Part shown: positions 1-9,683 of the stretch, piece by piece
Position numbering within the stretch: the stretch's first letter is position 1
Layout: each line of letters begins with the position of its first letter
Assembly (NCBI RefSeq): GCF_011174675.1
Contig: NZ_JAANIG010000010.1
Coordinates: forward strand, 51,480 to 115,479
Origin: Perlabentimonas gracilis
Lineage (GTDB): Bacteria > Bacteroidota > Bacteroidia > Bacteroidales > Tenuifilaceae
Reading direction: 5' to 3'
Length of the DNA stretch: 64,000 nt
Notes under the pieces: model-generated
The model's input: the letters and a program-made list of their open reading frames with translations, nothing else
The model's database searches: none
What the model was told of the DNA's origin: nothing
Position numbers and translations under genes: made by a program

Positions 1-53
1 TAAAAGGCTCAATCCCCGGCCCCAAAGGTTCATATTTAATCATTGAGAAGTAA
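1..53 (+). CDS. rplC: 50S ribosomal protein L3, C-terminal end (partial)
   Basis: Only the last 16 codons are in the window; they read [16 protein letters not shown] and then TAA. This is the usual end of bacterial L3 and fits its place just before rplD in the S10 operon. The stop codon overlaps the rplD start by one base (TAATG), which points to translational coupling. The rest of the gene lies to the left of the window. Confidence 0.85.
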   Translation, partial: KGSIPGPKGSYLIIEK

Positions 54-685
54 TGGAAATCAACGTACTTAACACAACAGGACAGGATACCGGACGAAAA
101 GTTGAACTCAATGATCAAATTTTTGGTATCCAGCCTAACGATCACGCCATCTACCTCGATGTAAAGCAGTACTTAGCAAACCAAAGGCAAGGTACGCACA
201 AGTCGAAGGAACGTAATGAGGTGGCTGGTAGCACTAAGAAGATTAAGCGCCAAAAGGGCACAGGAACTGCTAGAGCAGGATCCATTAAGTCGCCCCTTTT
301 CCGTGGAGGAGGTCGTGTATTTGGGCCAACCCCACGCGATTACAGCTTTAAGCTAAACAAGAAGCTTAAGCAGCTAGCACGTAAGAGCGCACTATCTTAC
401 AAGATGCAACAGAACTCTATTATGGTGTTGGAAGATTTCAATTTCGAACAACCCAAGACCAAGGAATTTATAAACATCTGCAAGAATCTCAACTTAACCG
501 ACAAAAAGTCTGTATTTGTGATGGGCGAATCAAATAATAATATATATTTGTCGTCCAGAAATTTACAGAAACAAAAAGTGGTATCTGCCTCAAGTATAAA
601 TACATACGAAATAATGAATGCAGGCACTTTGGTTCTGGTTGAGAGTTCAATTGATGTTTTGAACAAGATGTTTAAAATAGCATAA
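53..685 (+). CDS. rplD: 50S ribosomal protein L4
   Basis: L4 is a primary 23S rRNA binder whose long loop lines the peptide exit tunnel. The 210-residue product has a normal length. The tunnel loop is visible at about residues 60-95, with the motif [10 protein letters not shown] followed by a Gly/Arg-rich stretch ending in FGPTPRDY. In E. coli L4 also represses its own operon; the leader needed for that would lie outside this window, so nothing can be said here. It is followed 11 bp later by rplW. Confidence 0.97.
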   Translation: MEINVLNTTGQDTGRKVELNDQIFGIQPNDHAIYLDVKQYLANQRQGTHKSKERNEVAGSTKKIKRQKGTGTARAGSIKSPLFRGGGRVFGPTPRDYSFKLNKKLKQLARKSALSYKMQQNSIMVLEDFNFEQPKTKEFINICKNLNLTDKKSVFVMGESNNNIYLSSRNLQKQKVVSASSINTYEIMNAGTLVLVESSIDVLNKMFKIA

Positions 686-696
686 TCCCTGTAGCC

Positions 697-987
697 ATGA
701 ATATTATTATAAGGCCTGTGGTAACCGAAAAGATGGAGCGGCTTGGTGAGAAGCTAAATCGCTACGGTTTTATCGTAGAGAAGACCGCCAACCGCTTGGA
801 GGTGAAGAAGGCTGTTGAAGAACTTTATGGAGTAACTGTAAAGGATGTGAATACAATGCGTTACGGCGGCAAGCGCAAGTCGCGCTACACACGTACTGGT
901 GTAATTGCCGGGAAAACCGCTAGCTTCAAGAAAGCTATTGTAACGTTGAATGAAGGTGAACAGATTGACTTTTTTAGCAACATTTAA
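697..987 (+). CDS. rplW: 50S ribosomal protein L23
   Basis: L23 sits at the mouth of the exit tunnel and is the docking site for trigger factor and the signal recognition particle. The 96-residue protein starts with IIRPVVTEK, the usual L23 opening, and has the extended basic hairpin [12 protein letters not shown] in the middle. It lies between rplD and rplB with gaps of 11 and 5 bp, the standard S10 operon order. Confidence 0.97.
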   Translation: MNIIIRPVVTEKMERLGEKLNRYGFIVEKTANRLEVKKAVEELYGVTVKDVNTMRYGGKRKSRYTRTGVIAGKTASFKKAIVTLNEGEQIDFFSNI

Positions 988-992
988 TTAAA

Positions 993-1817
993 ATGGCTGT
1001 AAGAAAACTAAAACCTGTTACCCCAGGTCAGAGACATAAAATTATAGGTGTATTTGACGACATTACAACCTCTACACCTGAGAAATCCTTGTTGGCCCCC
1101 CTTAAAAAGTCAGGCGGACGGAACAACTCCGGCCGTATGACAATGCGTTATATGGGAGGTGGGCACAAGCGTCGTTACAGGATAATTGACTTTGCGCGCG
1201 ATCGCGACGGTGTGGCTGCTGTTGTGAAGACCATTGAGTACGATCCCAATCGTTCTGCTCGCATTGCATTGGTTGTATATGCCGATGGCGAAAAACGCTA
1301 CATCATTGCACCCGCTGGCCTCCAGGTAGGCCAGACCATTATGTCGGGTAAAGACGTTGCCCCTGAATTAGGCAACACATTGTACTTGTCGGATATACCC
1401 CTTGGTACCCTAGTTCATAACATTGAACTAAAGCCAGGGCAAGGAGGTATTATGGCTCGTAGTGCAGGCTCCTATGCTCAGCTCCTAGCACGCGAAGGTA
1501 AGTATGCCGTTCTAAAGCTGCCCAGCAGTGAAATTAGAATGGTGCTAACCTCTTGCAAGGCGACTGTAGGTACGGTATCCAACTCGGATCATGCCCTTAC
1601 CCGCTCGGGTAAAGCTGGTCGTTCGCGCTGGTTAGGCCGTCGTCCTCGCGTTCGTGGTGTTGTTATGAACCCTGTCGATCACCCAATGGGTGGTGGTGAA
1701 GGACGTTCATCAGGAGGACATCCACGCTCACGCAAAGGTATCCCAGCGAAGGGTTATAAAACTCGCTCCAAGAAAAATCAGTCGAGCAAGTTTATCGTTG
1801 AACGTAGGAAAAAGTAA
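993..1817 (+). CDS. rplB: 50S ribosomal protein L2
   Basis: L2 is needed for subunit joining and for building the peptidyl transferase centre. The 274-residue product has the usual length. The OB-like and SH3-like cores are followed by the conserved loop with [15 protein letters not shown] near residues 228-242, which carries the histidine long linked to peptidyl transferase activity, and a basic tail ending in VERRKK. The gene sits in the normal place between rplW and rpsS. Confidence 0.98.
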   Translation: MAVRKLKPVTPGQRHKIIGVFDDITTSTPEKSLLAPLKKSGGRNNSGRMTMRYMGGGHKRRYRIIDFARDRDGVAAVVKTIEYDPNRSARIALVVYADGEKRYIIAPAGLQVGQTIMSGKDVAPELGNTLYLSDIPLGTLVHNIELKPGQGGIMARSAGSYAQLLAREGKYAVLKLPSSEIRMVLTSCKATVGTVSNSDHALTRSGKAGRSRWLGRRPRVRGVVMNPVDHPMGGGEGRSSGGHPRSRKGIPAKGYKTRSKKNQSSKFIVERRKK

Positions 1818-1835
1818 CTTGAAAAGCGTTAAACT

Positions 1836-2105
1836 ATGAGTCGTTCATTAAAAAAAGGTCCATACATAGAGTACAAGTTGGAAAAGCGTATCACAGATTT
1901 GAACGCATCCAGCAAGAAGCAGGTTGTTAAAACCTGGTCTAGAGCATCTATGATATCGCCGGACTTTGTAGGCCACACAGTAGCCGTACACAACGGGAAT
2001 AAGTTTATCCCTGTATATGTTACCGAGAATATGGTTGGGCACAAGCTAGGTGAGTTTGCCCCCACCCGCACATTCCGTGGCCATGCCGGCAATAAGAAGA
2101 AATAG
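1836..2105 (+). CDS. rpsS: 30S ribosomal protein S19
   Basis: S19 binds the head of the 30S subunit beside S13 and contacts the A-site tRNA region. The 89-residue protein begins with [11 protein letters not shown] and ends with the conserved block [14 protein letters not shown] plus a lysine tail. ATG start; 18 bp after rplB. The region just upstream is A-rich and shows no Shine-Dalgarno sequence. Confidence 0.97.
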   Translation: MSRSLKKGPYIEYKLEKRITDLNASSKKQVVKTWSRASMISPDFVGHTVAVHNGNKFIPVYVTENMVGHKLGEFAPTRTFRGHAGNKKK

Positions 2106-2130
2106 TAATTAGATCTTAAACCAAGAAATA

Positions 2131-2553
2131 ATGGGTGCAAGAAAACGTATAAGAGCAGAAAAAATCAAGGAGGAGAAAAGGAATAAAGCTTACGCCATCC
2201 TGCGTAACAACCCTACATCTCCTCGCAAGATGCGCTTAGTTGTTGATTTGGTTAGGGGAAAGCAGGTTAACAATGCTCTCGATATCCTTCGGTTTACCCC
2301 CAAGGAGTCTGCACACAAAGTTGAGAAGTTAATCCTCTCGGCTGTGGCTAACTGGCAGGCAAAGAACGAGGGCGTTCGTATCGAAGACGCCAACCTATTC
2401 GTTAAGGAAATTTTTGTTGACGAAGGTAAGATGCTGAAGCGAATCAGAACCGCTCCCCAAGGGCGTGCCCACAGAATCAGGAAGCGTTCAAACCATGTTA
2501 CCGTTGTACTAGACAGCGCAGTTACTAACGATACTCAAAACACACAGAGCTAA
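2131..2553 (+). CDS. rplV: 50S ribosomal protein L22
   Basis: L22 contacts all 23S rRNA domains, and its beta hairpin forms part of the tunnel constriction where macrolides act. At 140 residues it is longer than the roughly 110-residue E. coli protein. The extra length is a basic N-terminal stretch (MGARKRIRAEKIKEEKRNKA) and a short polar C-terminus after HVTVVLDS. The core begins at about residue 20 with the SPRKMRLVVDLVRGK block. The stop codon directly abuts the rpsC start. Confidence 0.96.
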   Translation: MGARKRIRAEKIKEEKRNKAYAILRNNPTSPRKMRLVVDLVRGKQVNNALDILRFTPKESAHKVEKLILSAVANWQAKNEGVRIEDANLFVKEIFVDEGKMLKRIRTAPQGRAHRIRKRSNHVTVVLDSAVTNDTQNTQS

Positions 2554-3279
2554 ATGGGACAGAAAGTTAATCCAATAGGCAACAGGTTAGGAATCATCAA
2601 GGGATGGGATTCTAACTGGTACGGCGGAAACCATTATGCTCAAAAGCTAATGGAGGACAGCAAGATACGCGAGTACCTTAATGCTCGTTTAGCCAAGGCA
2701 AGTGTATCTAAGATCGTAATTGAGCGTACGCTCAAGCTGATTACCGTTACCGTACATACAGCTCGTCCCGGTATTATTATCGGAAAAGGCGGACAAGAGG
2801 TAGACAAGCTTAAGGAAGAGCTTAAGAATATCACCAATAAGGAGATACAGATCAATATCTTTGAGATTAAGCGCCCAGAGCTTGATGCTAACATCGTGGC
2901 TGGCAACATTGCCCGCCAGGTTGAAGGACGCATCTCGTATCGCCGAGCTATTAAGATGGCAATTGCGTCTACCATTCGTATGGGAGCAGAGGGCATTAAA
3001 GTGCAAATCTCCGGCCGTTTGGGCGGCGCTGAAATGGCACGCTCCGAGACCTATAAGGAGGGCAGAATCCCTCTACACACGTTCCGTGCTGACATTGACT
3101 ATGCACTAGGCGAGGCATTAACCAAGGTAGGTTTGATTGGCATTAAGGTTTGGATTTGCAATGGTGAGGTTTACGGGAAGCCTGATCTGTCGCCAAACGT
3201 AGGGAAAAGCGCACCTAGTGCACCTCCCCGTGGCAACAGACCACCCCATGGTGCCAACACTCGCAAGAAAAAGAAGTAG
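2554..3279 (+). CDS. rpsC: 30S ribosomal protein S3
   Basis: S3 forms part of the mRNA entry channel and has mRNA helicase activity together with S4 and S5. The 241-residue product opens with [13 protein letters not shown]. Its KH type 2 domain carries the GxxG loop as [11 protein letters not shown] near residues 74-84. The C-terminal domain ends in a Pro/Gly/Lys-rich tail. Start ATG immediately follows the rplV stop with no spacer. Confidence 0.97.
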   Translation: MGQKVNPIGNRLGIIKGWDSNWYGGNHYAQKLMEDSKIREYLNARLAKASVSKIVIERTLKLITVTVHTARPGIIIGKGGQEVDKLKEELKNITNKEIQINIFEIKRPELDANIVAGNIARQVEGRISYRRAIKMAIASTIRMGAEGIKVQISGRLGGAEMARSETYKEGRIPLHTFRADIDYALGEALTKVGLIGIKVWICNGEVYGKPDLSPNVGKSAPSAPPRGNRPPHGANTRKKKK

Positions 3280-3306
3280 TTAATAGCATTTAATAGATTG
3301 TAGAAA

Positions 3307-3735
3307 ATGTTACAGCCAAAGAAAACTAAATTTAGAAGGCAGCAGAAAGGCCGCATGAAGGGCAATGCTCAGCGCGGAAATCAGCTTGCATTCGGTTCCT
3401 TTGGAATCAAGTCACTTGAAACCATGTGGATCACTGGAAGGCAAATTGAAGCTGCCCGTCAGGCCGTGACACGTTACATGAAACGTGAAGGCCAGATTTG
3501 GATACGCATTTTCCCCGATAAGCCCATTACCAAAAAACCCGCCGAAGTGCGTATGGGTAAAGGTAAAGGTGCTCCAGAGGGATTTGTAGCTCCTGTAACT
3601 CCCGGCCGCATCATCATTGAAGCCGAGGGAGTTCCTTACGAGGTAGCCAAGGAGGCTCTACGCCTTGCAGCGCAGAAACTGCCTGTTACTACCAAGTTTA
3701 TTGTACGCCGTGATTTTACCGAAACTGAAAACTAG
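3307..3735 (+). CDS. rplP: 50S ribosomal protein L16
   Basis: L16 organises the A-site tRNA binding region of the large subunit. The 142-residue protein has the diagnostic N-terminal segment [17 protein letters not shown] and the loop [15 protein letters not shown], which contains the site whose arginine is hydroxylated by YcfD in E. coli. No ycfD is visible in this window. The gene is placed normally before rpmC. Confidence 0.97.
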   Translation: MLQPKKTKFRRQQKGRMKGNAQRGNQLAFGSFGIKSLETMWITGRQIEAARQAVTRYMKREGQIWIRIFPDKPITKKPAEVRMGKGKGAPEGFVAPVTPGRIIIEAEGVPYEVAKEALRLAAQKLPVTTKFIVRRDFTETEN

Positions 3736-3742
3736 TTGAGAA

Positions 3743-3940
3743 ATGAAAGCAACTGAGATAAGAGAACTTACAGTTAAGGAGATAGAAGAGCGCATTGAGA
3801 CCTTCGAAGCTCAACTACAGAAGTTGAGAATGAACCATGCGGTTTCACCCCTCGATAATCCTATGAAGATTAACGAGATGCGTAAAACTATCGCTAGAAT
3901 GAAAACCATTCTCACCGAGCGTACTAGTCAGAAACAGTAA
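3743..3940 (+). CDS. rpmC: 50S ribosomal protein L29
   Basis: L29 is a small helical hairpin protein near the tunnel exit. The 65-residue product shows the two-helix pattern: an N-terminal helix with IRELTVKEIEERI and a second with NPMKINEMRKTIARMKTIL. Length and position (7 bp after rplP, 15 bp before rpsQ) are as expected. Confidence 0.95.
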   Translation: MKATEIRELTVKEIEERIETFEAQLQKLRMNHAVSPLDNPMKINEMRKTIARMKTILTERTSQKQ

Positions 3941-3955
3941 AGCCATCTTTCAACA

Positions 3956-4216
3956 ATGGAAAATAATCGAAACTTAAGAAAAGAAAGGATTGGGCTAGTG
4001 GTTAGCAACAAGATGGAGAAATCAATTGTTGTAGCCGTAAAGCGCAAGGTTAAGCACCCAATCTATGGCAAGTTTGTGAATAGAACCACCAAGTTCTATG
4101 CCCACGATGAGCAAAACACTTGCAACGTTGGCGATACCGTTCGGATAATGGAGACCCGGCCCTTGAGCAAAACCAAGTGCTGGAGGTTAGTAGAAATCAT
4201 TGAAAGAGCTAAATAG
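3956..4216 (+). CDS. rpsQ: 30S ribosomal protein S17
   Basis: S17 is an OB-fold primary binder of 16S rRNA. The 86-residue product has the family motifs [17 protein letters not shown] and [19 protein letters not shown], and the C-terminal block [16 protein letters not shown]. It is two bases from rplN, which suggests coupled translation. Confidence 0.96.
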   Translation: MENNRNLRKERIGLVVSNKMEKSIVVAVKRKVKHPIYGKFVNRTTKFYAHDEQNTCNVGDTVRIMETRPLSKTKCWRLVEIIERAK

Positions 4217-4218
4217 CC

Positions 4219-4584
4219 ATGATACAGCAAGAAAGTAGACTACTAGTAGCCGATAATAGCGGTGCCAAAGAGGTTCTTTGCATCCGCGTGCTCGGCGGAA
4301 CCGGCAAGCGCTACGCTCGCATTGGCGACAAGATTGTTGTTACCGTGAAAAGCGCGCTGCCTAGCGGAGAAGTTAAGAAGGGTACCGTAACCAAAGCCGT
4401 TATTGTTAGAACCAAGAAGGAGATTAGACGTGCCGACGGAAGTTACATTCGTTTCGACGATAACGCCTGCGTACTCTTGAACAATCAGGGTGAGATTCGC
4501 GGAACCCGTATATTTGGCCCCGTGGCAAGAGAACTTCGTGACAAGTACATGAAGATCGTATCCTTGGCACCCGAAGTATTGTAA
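4219..4584 (+). CDS. rplN: 50S ribosomal protein L14
   Basis: L14 lies at the subunit interface, forms bridge contacts and is the target of the silencing factor RsfS. The 121-residue protein starts [18 protein letters not shown] and contains the conserved strand [12 protein letters not shown] and the block [13 protein letters not shown]. Length and context are canonical. It is the first gene of the classical spc operon, but no promoter or terminator is seen before it. Confidence 0.98.
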   Translation: MIQQESRLLVADNSGAKEVLCIRVLGGTGKRYARIGDKIVVTVKSALPSGEVKKGTVTKAVIVRTKKEIRRADGSYIRFDDNACVLLNNQGEIRGTRIFGPVARELRDKYMKIVSLAPEVL

Positions 4585-4605
4585 TCTGATTAAATCGTTA
4601 TCACG

Positions 4606-4929
4606 ATGAATAGGAAATTACACGTAAAGAAAGGGGATATGGTATTCGTTAATGCTGGCGAATACAAAGGCAAGCAAGGTAAGGTGTTAGAGGTGCTCGT
4701 AAAGCAAGAGCGTGCCATCGTTGAGGGGGTGAATATCATCTCTCGCCACACCAAACCCAACGCCAAGCATCCTCAGGGAGGAATCATTAAGAAGGAAGCT
4801 CCCGTCCACATCTCAAACCTAATGCTGGTTGATCCTGCCTCAGGCAAGCCCACAAGGATAGGACGCCGCGAGAACGAGAGTGGTAAACTAGTTCGTTACT
4901 CTAAAAAATCAGGGGAGGAGATTAAGTAA
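4606..4929 (+). CDS. rplX: 50S ribosomal protein L24
   Basis: L24 is an early assembly protein that binds near the 5' end of 23S rRNA. The 107-residue product contains a KOW motif at about residues 8-30 ([19 protein letters not shown]) and the block [13 protein letters not shown]. The last base of its TAA stop is the first base of the rplE start, a TAATG overlap. Confidence 0.96.
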   Translation: MNRKLHVKKGDMVFVNAGEYKGKQGKVLEVLVKQERAIVEGVNIISRHTKPNAKHPQGGIIKKEAPVHISNLMLVDPASGKPTRIGRRENESGKLVRYSKKSGEEIK

Positions 4930-5486
4930 TGGAATACGTACCAAACCTCAAGAAAAAATACCACGAGGAGATCATCCCTAACCTAACCAAAGAGTTTGGT
5001 TACAAAACCGTAATGCAGGTTCCAAAGCTGCAGAAGATTGTAATCAACCAGGGTGTAGGACAGGCTGTGGCCGACAAAAAGCTTATCGAGCAAGCTCAAG
5101 AAGAGCTTACCATAATAGCTGGTCAGAAGGCAATGCAAACCGTTTCGCGCAAGGACATCAGTAACTTTAAACTACGTAAGATGATGCCCATCGGAACCAA
5201 GGTTACCCTTCGCCGTGAAAGGATGTATGAATTTCTCGAAAGGCTAATCTCTGTTTCACTGCCTCGTATCCGCGACTTCAAAGGAGTTAACGATAAGTTC
5301 GATGGCCGTGGAAACTATAGCCTTGGAATCCAGGAGCATATCATCTTCCCTGAGATCGATATTGACAAGATCAACAAGATCCTCGGGTTAGAGATAACCT
5401 TTGTTACTTCATCGAATACCGATGAGGAGGCCTACGCGCTACTTCGTGAGTTCGGTATTCCGTTTAAAAACGCTAAAAAGAACTAG
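4929..5486 (+). CDS. rplE: 50S ribosomal protein L5
   Basis: L5 binds 5S rRNA and contacts the P-site tRNA. The 185-residue product has [16 protein letters not shown] near the N-terminus, the loop [19 protein letters not shown], and the C-terminal [22 protein letters not shown]. Length is typical. The start overlaps rplX by one base. Confidence 0.97.
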   Translation: MEYVPNLKKKYHEEIIPNLTKEFGYKTVMQVPKLQKIVINQGVGQAVADKKLIEQAQEELTIIAGQKAMQTVSRKDISNFKLRKMMPIGTKVTLRRERMYEFLERLISVSLPRIRDFKGVNDKFDGRGNYSLGIQEHIIFPEIDIDKINKILGLEITFVTSSNTDEEAYALLREFGIPFKNAKKN

Positions 5487-5489
5487 GGT

Positions 5490-5759
5490 ATGGCAAAAGA
5501 ATCAATGAAAGCCAGAGAGGTAAAGCGTGCTAGAATGGCCGCTAAGTACGCTGAGAAGCGTGCAAAGCTCAAAGCCGATGGCGACTGGGAAGCGCTGCAG
5601 AAATTGCCCCGCAATGCAAATCCAATCCGTCAGCGTAACCGCTGCTCGGTTACTGGTCGCCCCCGTGGCTATATGCGTCAATTCGGCATTAGCCGTATTA
5701 CCTTTAGAGAGTTGGCTTCGAAAGGGCTAATCCCCGGTGTAAAGAAAGCTAGTTGGTAA
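5490..5759 (+). CDS. rpsN: 30S ribosomal protein S14 (long, zinc-free form)
   Basis: S14 builds the 30S head next to S3 and S10. The 89-residue length and the single cysteine ([18 protein letters not shown]) show the long form without the CxxC...CxxC zinc ribbon of the 61-residue type. The C-terminal block [23 protein letters not shown] is intact. It lies 3 bp after rplE. Confidence 0.97.
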   Translation: MAKESMKAREVKRARMAAKYAEKRAKLKADGDWEALQKLPRNANPIRQRNRCSVTGRPRGYMRQFGISRITFRELASKGLIPGVKKASW

Positions 5760-5780
5760 TTACATAAACACAACACAGAA

Positions 5781-6179
5781 ATGGTTACTGATCCCATTGC
5801 AGATTATTTGACCCGAATTAGAAATGCCGCCATGGCAAATCATCGGATCGTTGAAATACCTGCCTCTAAGGTTAAGTTGGAGATGACCAAGATCCTTTTC
5901 GATAAAGGCTACATCCTTAACTACAAACTGGAGGAGGACGACAAGCAGGGTATTATCAAGATAGCACTTAAGTATCACCCCGAGAGCAAGAAGAATGCCA
6001 TTAAGCACCTCGAGCGCATTAGCCGTCCAGGCCTTCGTAAATACGTTGGTGTAGAGGAGTTACCCCGAGTACTTAACGGACTGGGTATAGCCATTCTATC
6101 AACCTCAAAGGGAGTTATGAGCGATAAAGAAGCCCGTGTCCAGAAGGTTGGAGGCGAAGTGCTTTGCTACGTTTACTAA
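5781..6179 (+). CDS. rpsH: 30S ribosomal protein S8
   Basis: S8 binds helix 21 of 16S rRNA; in enterobacteria it also represses the spc operon. The 132-residue product starts with [14 protein letters not shown] and has the C-terminal motif [15 protein letters not shown] followed by GGEVLCYVY. No S8-like hairpin near rplE was worked out here, so regulation is left open. Confidence 0.97.
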   Translation: MVTDPIADYLTRIRNAAMANHRIVEIPASKVKLEMTKILFDKGYILNYKLEEDDKQGIIKIALKYHPESKKNAIKHLERISRPGLRKYVGVEELPRVLNGLGIAILSTSKGVMSDKEARVQKVGGEVLCYVY

Positions 6180-6197
6180 TTAATTAATTCAATTGAA

Positions 6198-6752
6198 ATG
6201 TCTAGGATTGGAAAAAAACCTGTAAACTTACCCAAGGGAGTAACGCTAAGCGTTGGCTCCGACAATGTGGTGAGCGTGAAAGGCCCTCTAGGCGAGCTGA
6301 GTCAGGCCATTGACCCTGATATCACCGTTAATGTGGAGGGAGACACAGTTACCCTAACTAGGCCAACCGATCAGAAACGCCACCGCTCAATGCACGGCCT
6401 GTACCGTTCGTTGATCAACAATATGGTGGTAGGTGTATCGGAAGGTTGGTCCGTACAGCAAGAGCTGGTTGGGGTTGGCTTTAAGGCTGAGGCAAAGGGG
6501 CAAGTACTCGAGCTTAGCCTTGGATTCTCACACGATATTCATTTTATGCTCCCCAAGGAGGTTTCTGTTGAGACCAAGTCGGAGCGTAGAAGCAACCCAA
6601 TTATAACCCTAAAGAGTGCCGACAAGCAACTTTTAGGTGTTGTAGCTGCCAAGATCCGTTCGTTACGTAAGCCCGAACCATACAAAGGCAAAGGTATTCG
6701 CTTTGTGGGTGAAGTGGTACGCAAGAAGTCTGGTAAGTCAGCTAGTGTATAA
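6198..6752 (+). CDS. rplF: 50S ribosomal protein L6
   Basis: L6 has two similar domains and sits by the factor-binding site. The 184-residue product starts SRIGKKPVNLPKGV, has HRSMHGLYRSLINNMVVGVSEG at the domain boundary, and ends with the conserved block PEPYKGKGIRFVGE plus a short basic tail. Upstream of the start there is only AT-rich DNA. Confidence 0.97.
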   Translation: MSRIGKKPVNLPKGVTLSVGSDNVVSVKGPLGELSQAIDPDITVNVEGDTVTLTRPTDQKRHRSMHGLYRSLINNMVVGVSEGWSVQQELVGVGFKAEAKGQVLELSLGFSHDIHFMLPKEVSVETKSERRSNPIITLKSADKQLLGVVAAKIRSLRKPEPYKGKGIRFVGEVVRKKSGKSASV

Positions 6753-6773
6753 CCTGTTAATAGTTAATGTAGT

Positions 6774-7133
6774 ATGGCTCTAAAGAAACAAGAGAGAAGG
6801 CTCAAAATAAAGATGAGGATACGTAAGCGTGTCCACGGTACTCCTGAAAAACCCAGGATGTCCGTTTATCGGAGCAATAAGCAGATTAGCGTGCAGGTTA
6901 TCGACGACGTCAACGGCGTTACCCTAGCCTCTGCTTCCTCACGAGTGAAAGAAATTGCTGAAAAAGCAAACATTACAAAAACCGAACAAGCCCGCCTTGT
7001 AGGCAAACTGGCCGCAGAGAAAGCCATCGAAAAGGGTGTTAGCGCTGTTGTGTTCGATCGCAACGGATACCTTTACCATGGCCGCGTTAAAGCGTTGGCC
7101 GATGCTGCAAGAGAAGGAGGTCTTAAATTCTAA
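6774..7133 (+). CDS. rplR: 50S ribosomal protein L18
   Basis: L18 carries 5S rRNA into the large subunit with L5. The 119-residue product has the basic N-terminus, the segment [20 protein letters not shown], and the C-terminal [26 protein letters not shown]. Normal length and order; 6 bp before rpsE. Confidence 0.97.
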   Translation: MALKKQERRLKIKMRIRKRVHGTPEKPRMSVYRSNKQISVQVIDDVNGVTLASASSRVKEIAEKANITKTEQARLVGKLAAEKAIEKGVSAVVFDRNGYLYHGRVKALADAAREGGLKF

Positions 7134-7139
7134 GAAGCG

Positions 7140-7661
7140 ATGTCAACAAATACAAGTATTCGTAAAGTAAAGACTGCTGACCTTGAGCTAAAAGATAGGT
7201 TGGTTTCAATACAGCGCGTAACCAAGGTTACCAAGGGGGGTAGAACCTTCAGCTTCTCTGCCATCGTGGTGGTTGGAGACGAGAATGGTATCGTAGGTTT
7301 TGGGCTAGGAAAAGCTGGTGAGGTGACCTCAGCTATCTCCAAAGGGATTGAGGATGCCAAGAAGAACCTAGTTAAAGTTCCTATCTTCAAGGGCACCATT
7401 CCTCATGAGCAATCGGCTAAGTATGGTGGCGCTCGCGTATTCATGAAGCCAGCATCACACGGTACAGGAGTTGTAGCAGGTGGTGCGATGAGGGCAGTGC
7501 TAGAGAGCGTTGGGGTAACCGACGTACTTGCCAAGTCCAAAGGATCATCAAACCCCCACAACTTGGTGAAAGCTACTGTAGCCGCATTGCTTGAGATGCG
7601 TGATGCCTATGCCGTTGCTGCTGTTCGTGGAGTTGATTTGAATAAAGTGTTTAACGGTTAG
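7140..7661 (+). CDS. rpsE: 30S ribosomal protein S5
   Basis: S5 helps form the mRNA entry channel and affects decoding fidelity. The 173-residue product carries the double-stranded RNA-binding-like N-domain with [21 protein letters not shown] and [13 protein letters not shown], then the C-domain with [20 protein letters not shown]. These are the regions where spectinomycin-resistance and ram mutations map in other bacteria; no unusual change was noticed. Confidence 0.98.
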   Translation: MSTNTSIRKVKTADLELKDRLVSIQRVTKVTKGGRTFSFSAIVVVGDENGIVGFGLGKAGEVTSAISKGIEDAKKNLVKVPIFKGTIPHEQSAKYGGARVFMKPASHGTGVVAGGAMRAVLESVGVTDVLAKSKGSSNPHNLVKATVAALLEMRDAYAVAAVRGVDLNKVFNG

Positions 7662-7672
7662 ATTTCGGAGTT

Positions 7673-7849
7673 ATGGCAAAAGTAAAAATCACACAGATTA
7701 AGAGCAAGATTGGCTCGTCGAAGCGTCAGAAGGCATGCCTTGAGTCGCTTGGACTACGAAGGATCAACCACAGCGTTGAACGCGAAGGCACCCCTGAAAC
7801 ACTTGGGATGATTGAAAAAGTTAAACACCTTGTTCGAGTAGAACAATAG
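7673..7849 (+). CDS. rpmD: 50S ribosomal protein L30
   Basis: A short gene of 58 codons read directly from the sequence: MAKVKITQIKSKIGSSKRQK, then ACLESLGLRRINHSVERE, ending KHLVRVEQ and TAG. It has the L30 beta-alpha-beta pattern, the conserved LGLRRINHSV segment and the usual length of about 60 residues. It fills the gap between rpsE and rplO exactly as in the standard spc order. Confidence 0.95.
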   Translation: MAKVKITQIKSKIGSSKRQKACLESLGLRRINHSVEREGTPETLGMIEKVKHLVRVEQ

Positions 7850-7880
7850 TGATTTAGAAACCTAATAATGGTTATAAGAT

Positions 7881-8327
7881 ATGGAATTGCATAATCTAAA
7901 GCCCGCCAAAGGAGCAACCCACAAGGAAAAACGCATTGGGCGTGGAACCGGATCTGGCCACGGCGGCACCTCAACAAGGGGGCACAAGGGCGCCAAGTCG
8001 CGCTCGGGTTACTCCAAAAAGATTGGATTTGAAGGTGGACAGATGCCACTACAGCGTCGTTTGCCCAAATTTGGTTTCAAAAATCCGTTCCGCAAAGAGT
8101 ATAAAGCAATCAATATTGATGTTTTACAAACACTGGCCGACAAGCACAATATTACTTCAATCGATGTTCAAACCCTTATCGAAGCAGGTCTGATTGCCAA
8201 AAAAGACCTAGTAAAGATCTTGGGTAACGGAACCCTAACCTCTAAGCTTGAGGTGAAAGCTCACGCTTTCTCTAAGAAAGCCGTTGAGGCAATTGAAGCA
8301 GTGCAAGGAACAGCCGTAAAACTATAA
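7881..8327 (+). CDS. rplO: 50S ribosomal protein L15
   Basis: L15 is a late assembly protein with a long Gly/Arg-rich N-terminal extension. The 148-residue product starts MELHNLKPAKGATHKEKRIG and continues with RGTGSGHGGTSTRGHKGAKSR. The globular C-terminal domain begins near residue 75. Its stop lies 4 bp before the secY ATG. Confidence 0.97.
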   Translation: MELHNLKPAKGATHKEKRIGRGTGSGHGGTSTRGHKGAKSRSGYSKKIGFEGGQMPLQRRLPKFGFKNPFRKEYKAINIDVLQTLADKHNITSIDVQTLIEAGLIAKKDLVKILGNGTLTSKLEVKAHAFSKKAVEAIEAVQGTAVKL

Positions 8328-8331
8328 CTTG

Positions 8332-9657
8332 ATGAAATCTTTTTTTGAAACTTTAAAAAATATCTTTAAGATAGAGGATCTGAGAAATCGAATCCTCTAT
8401 ACTCTTGGGATATTATTAATTTATCGTTTGGGAAGTTATGTTGTGCTTCCAGGAATTGATCCTGCCCAATTAGGCGCATTGCAAAACCAAACTGCCGATG
8501 GCATTATGGGGCTGCTCGATATGTTCTCAGGTGGATCATTCAGCAGGGCATCAATATTTGCCTTGGGGATTATGCCATACATCTCGGCATCAATCGTTGT
8601 ACAGCTGCTGGGTATAGCCATTCCTTACTTTCAGCGTTTGCAGAAAGAAGGGGAGAGTGGTCGTCGTAAAATTAACCAAATTACACGTTACCTAACTGTA
8701 ATCATTTTGGTTCTTCAAGCGCCTACCTATTTGGCTAACCTACACGCGCAGCTTCCCGCTTCAGCATTTGCACTTAAAGGTGTTTATTTTACCATCTCCT
8801 CAACTATTATTCTTATTGCTGGTACTATGTTCGTCATGTGGCTTGGTGAAAAGATTACTGACAAAGGAATAGGGAATGGTATCTCGTTGATAATTATGGT
8901 TGGTATTATCGCTAGGCTTCCTTTCGCCTTGGTGGCTGAGTTTTTCCAGCGTTCCGAAGAGATGGCTGGAGGTCTTGTAATGTTCTTGGTGGAAATGATC
9001 ATCCTGTTTATCGTATTCATGTTCTCTATTTTACTGGTACAAGGAACAAGAAAGATTCCCGTTCAGTACGCCAAGCGTATTGTGGGCAACAAGCAGTATG
9101 GTGGAGTAAGGCAGTATATCCCCCTAAAAGTTAACTCGGCTGGGGTAATGCCTATCATTTTTGCACAAGCCCTAATGTTTCTTCCAATGATGTTGGCAAG
9201 CTTCGACACTGAAACCACAACTGGTATAGCGGCTGCTTTTTCAGATTTTACCGGGTTTTGGTACAATTTCACGTTTGCCCTGCTAATCATTGCTTTCACT
9301 TACTTTTATACTGCTGTTACCATTAATCCGAACCAAATGGCAGAGGATATGAAGAAGAATGGCGGGTTTATACCTGGAGTAAAGCCTGGAAAGAAAACAG
9401 TTGAATTCCTCGACTCTATCATGTCGAAAATTACGCTGCCAGGTTCCATATTCCTTGCCCTAATCGCAATTCTTCCTGCCTTTGCAATGATTCTTGGTGT
9501 TAACAATCAGATGGCTCAGTTCTTCGGAGGGACATCACTGCTCATCATGGTGGGCGTTGTGCTTGATACCCTTCAGCAAGTTGAAAGCCACTTGCTTATG
9601 CGCCATTACGATGGTTTGATGAAAACCGGTAGAATAAAAGGTAAATCAGGGATGTAG
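8332..9657 (+). CDS. secY: Protein translocase subunit SecY
   Basis: SecY is the channel of the Sec translocon in the inner membrane. The 441-residue product has about ten hydrophobic segments. The plug and first signature region read PYISASIVVQLL near residue 85; the cytoplasmic loop with RKIPVQYAKR lies near residue 240, and NPNQMAEDMKKNGGFIPG near 330. The ATG at 8332 is preferred over a possible TTG at 8329. The gene sits inside the ribosomal operon in its normal place, 26 bp before map. Confidence 0.98.
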   Translation: MKSFFETLKNIFKIEDLRNRILYTLGILLIYRLGSYVVLPGIDPAQLGALQNQTADGIMGLLDMFSGGSFSRASIFALGIMPYISASIVVQLLGIAIPYFQRLQKEGESGRRKINQITRYLTVIILVLQAPTYLANLHAQLPASAFALKGVYFTISSTIILIAGTMFVMWLGEKITDKGIGNGISLIIMVGIIARLPFALVAEFFQRSEEMAGGLVMFLVEMIILFIVFMFSILLVQGTRKIPVQYAKRIVGNKQYGGVRQYIPLKVNSAGVMPIIFAQALMFLPMMLASFDTETTTGIAAAFSDFTGFWYNFTFALLIIAFTYFYTAVTINPNQMAEDMKKNGGFIPGVKPGKKTVEFLDSIMSKITLPGSIFLALIAILPAFAMILGVNNQMAQFFGGTSLLIMVGVVLDTLQQVESHLLMRHYDGLMKTGRIKGKSGM

Positions 9658-9683
9658 AACCTGTTGTAAACGTTCTTTACAGA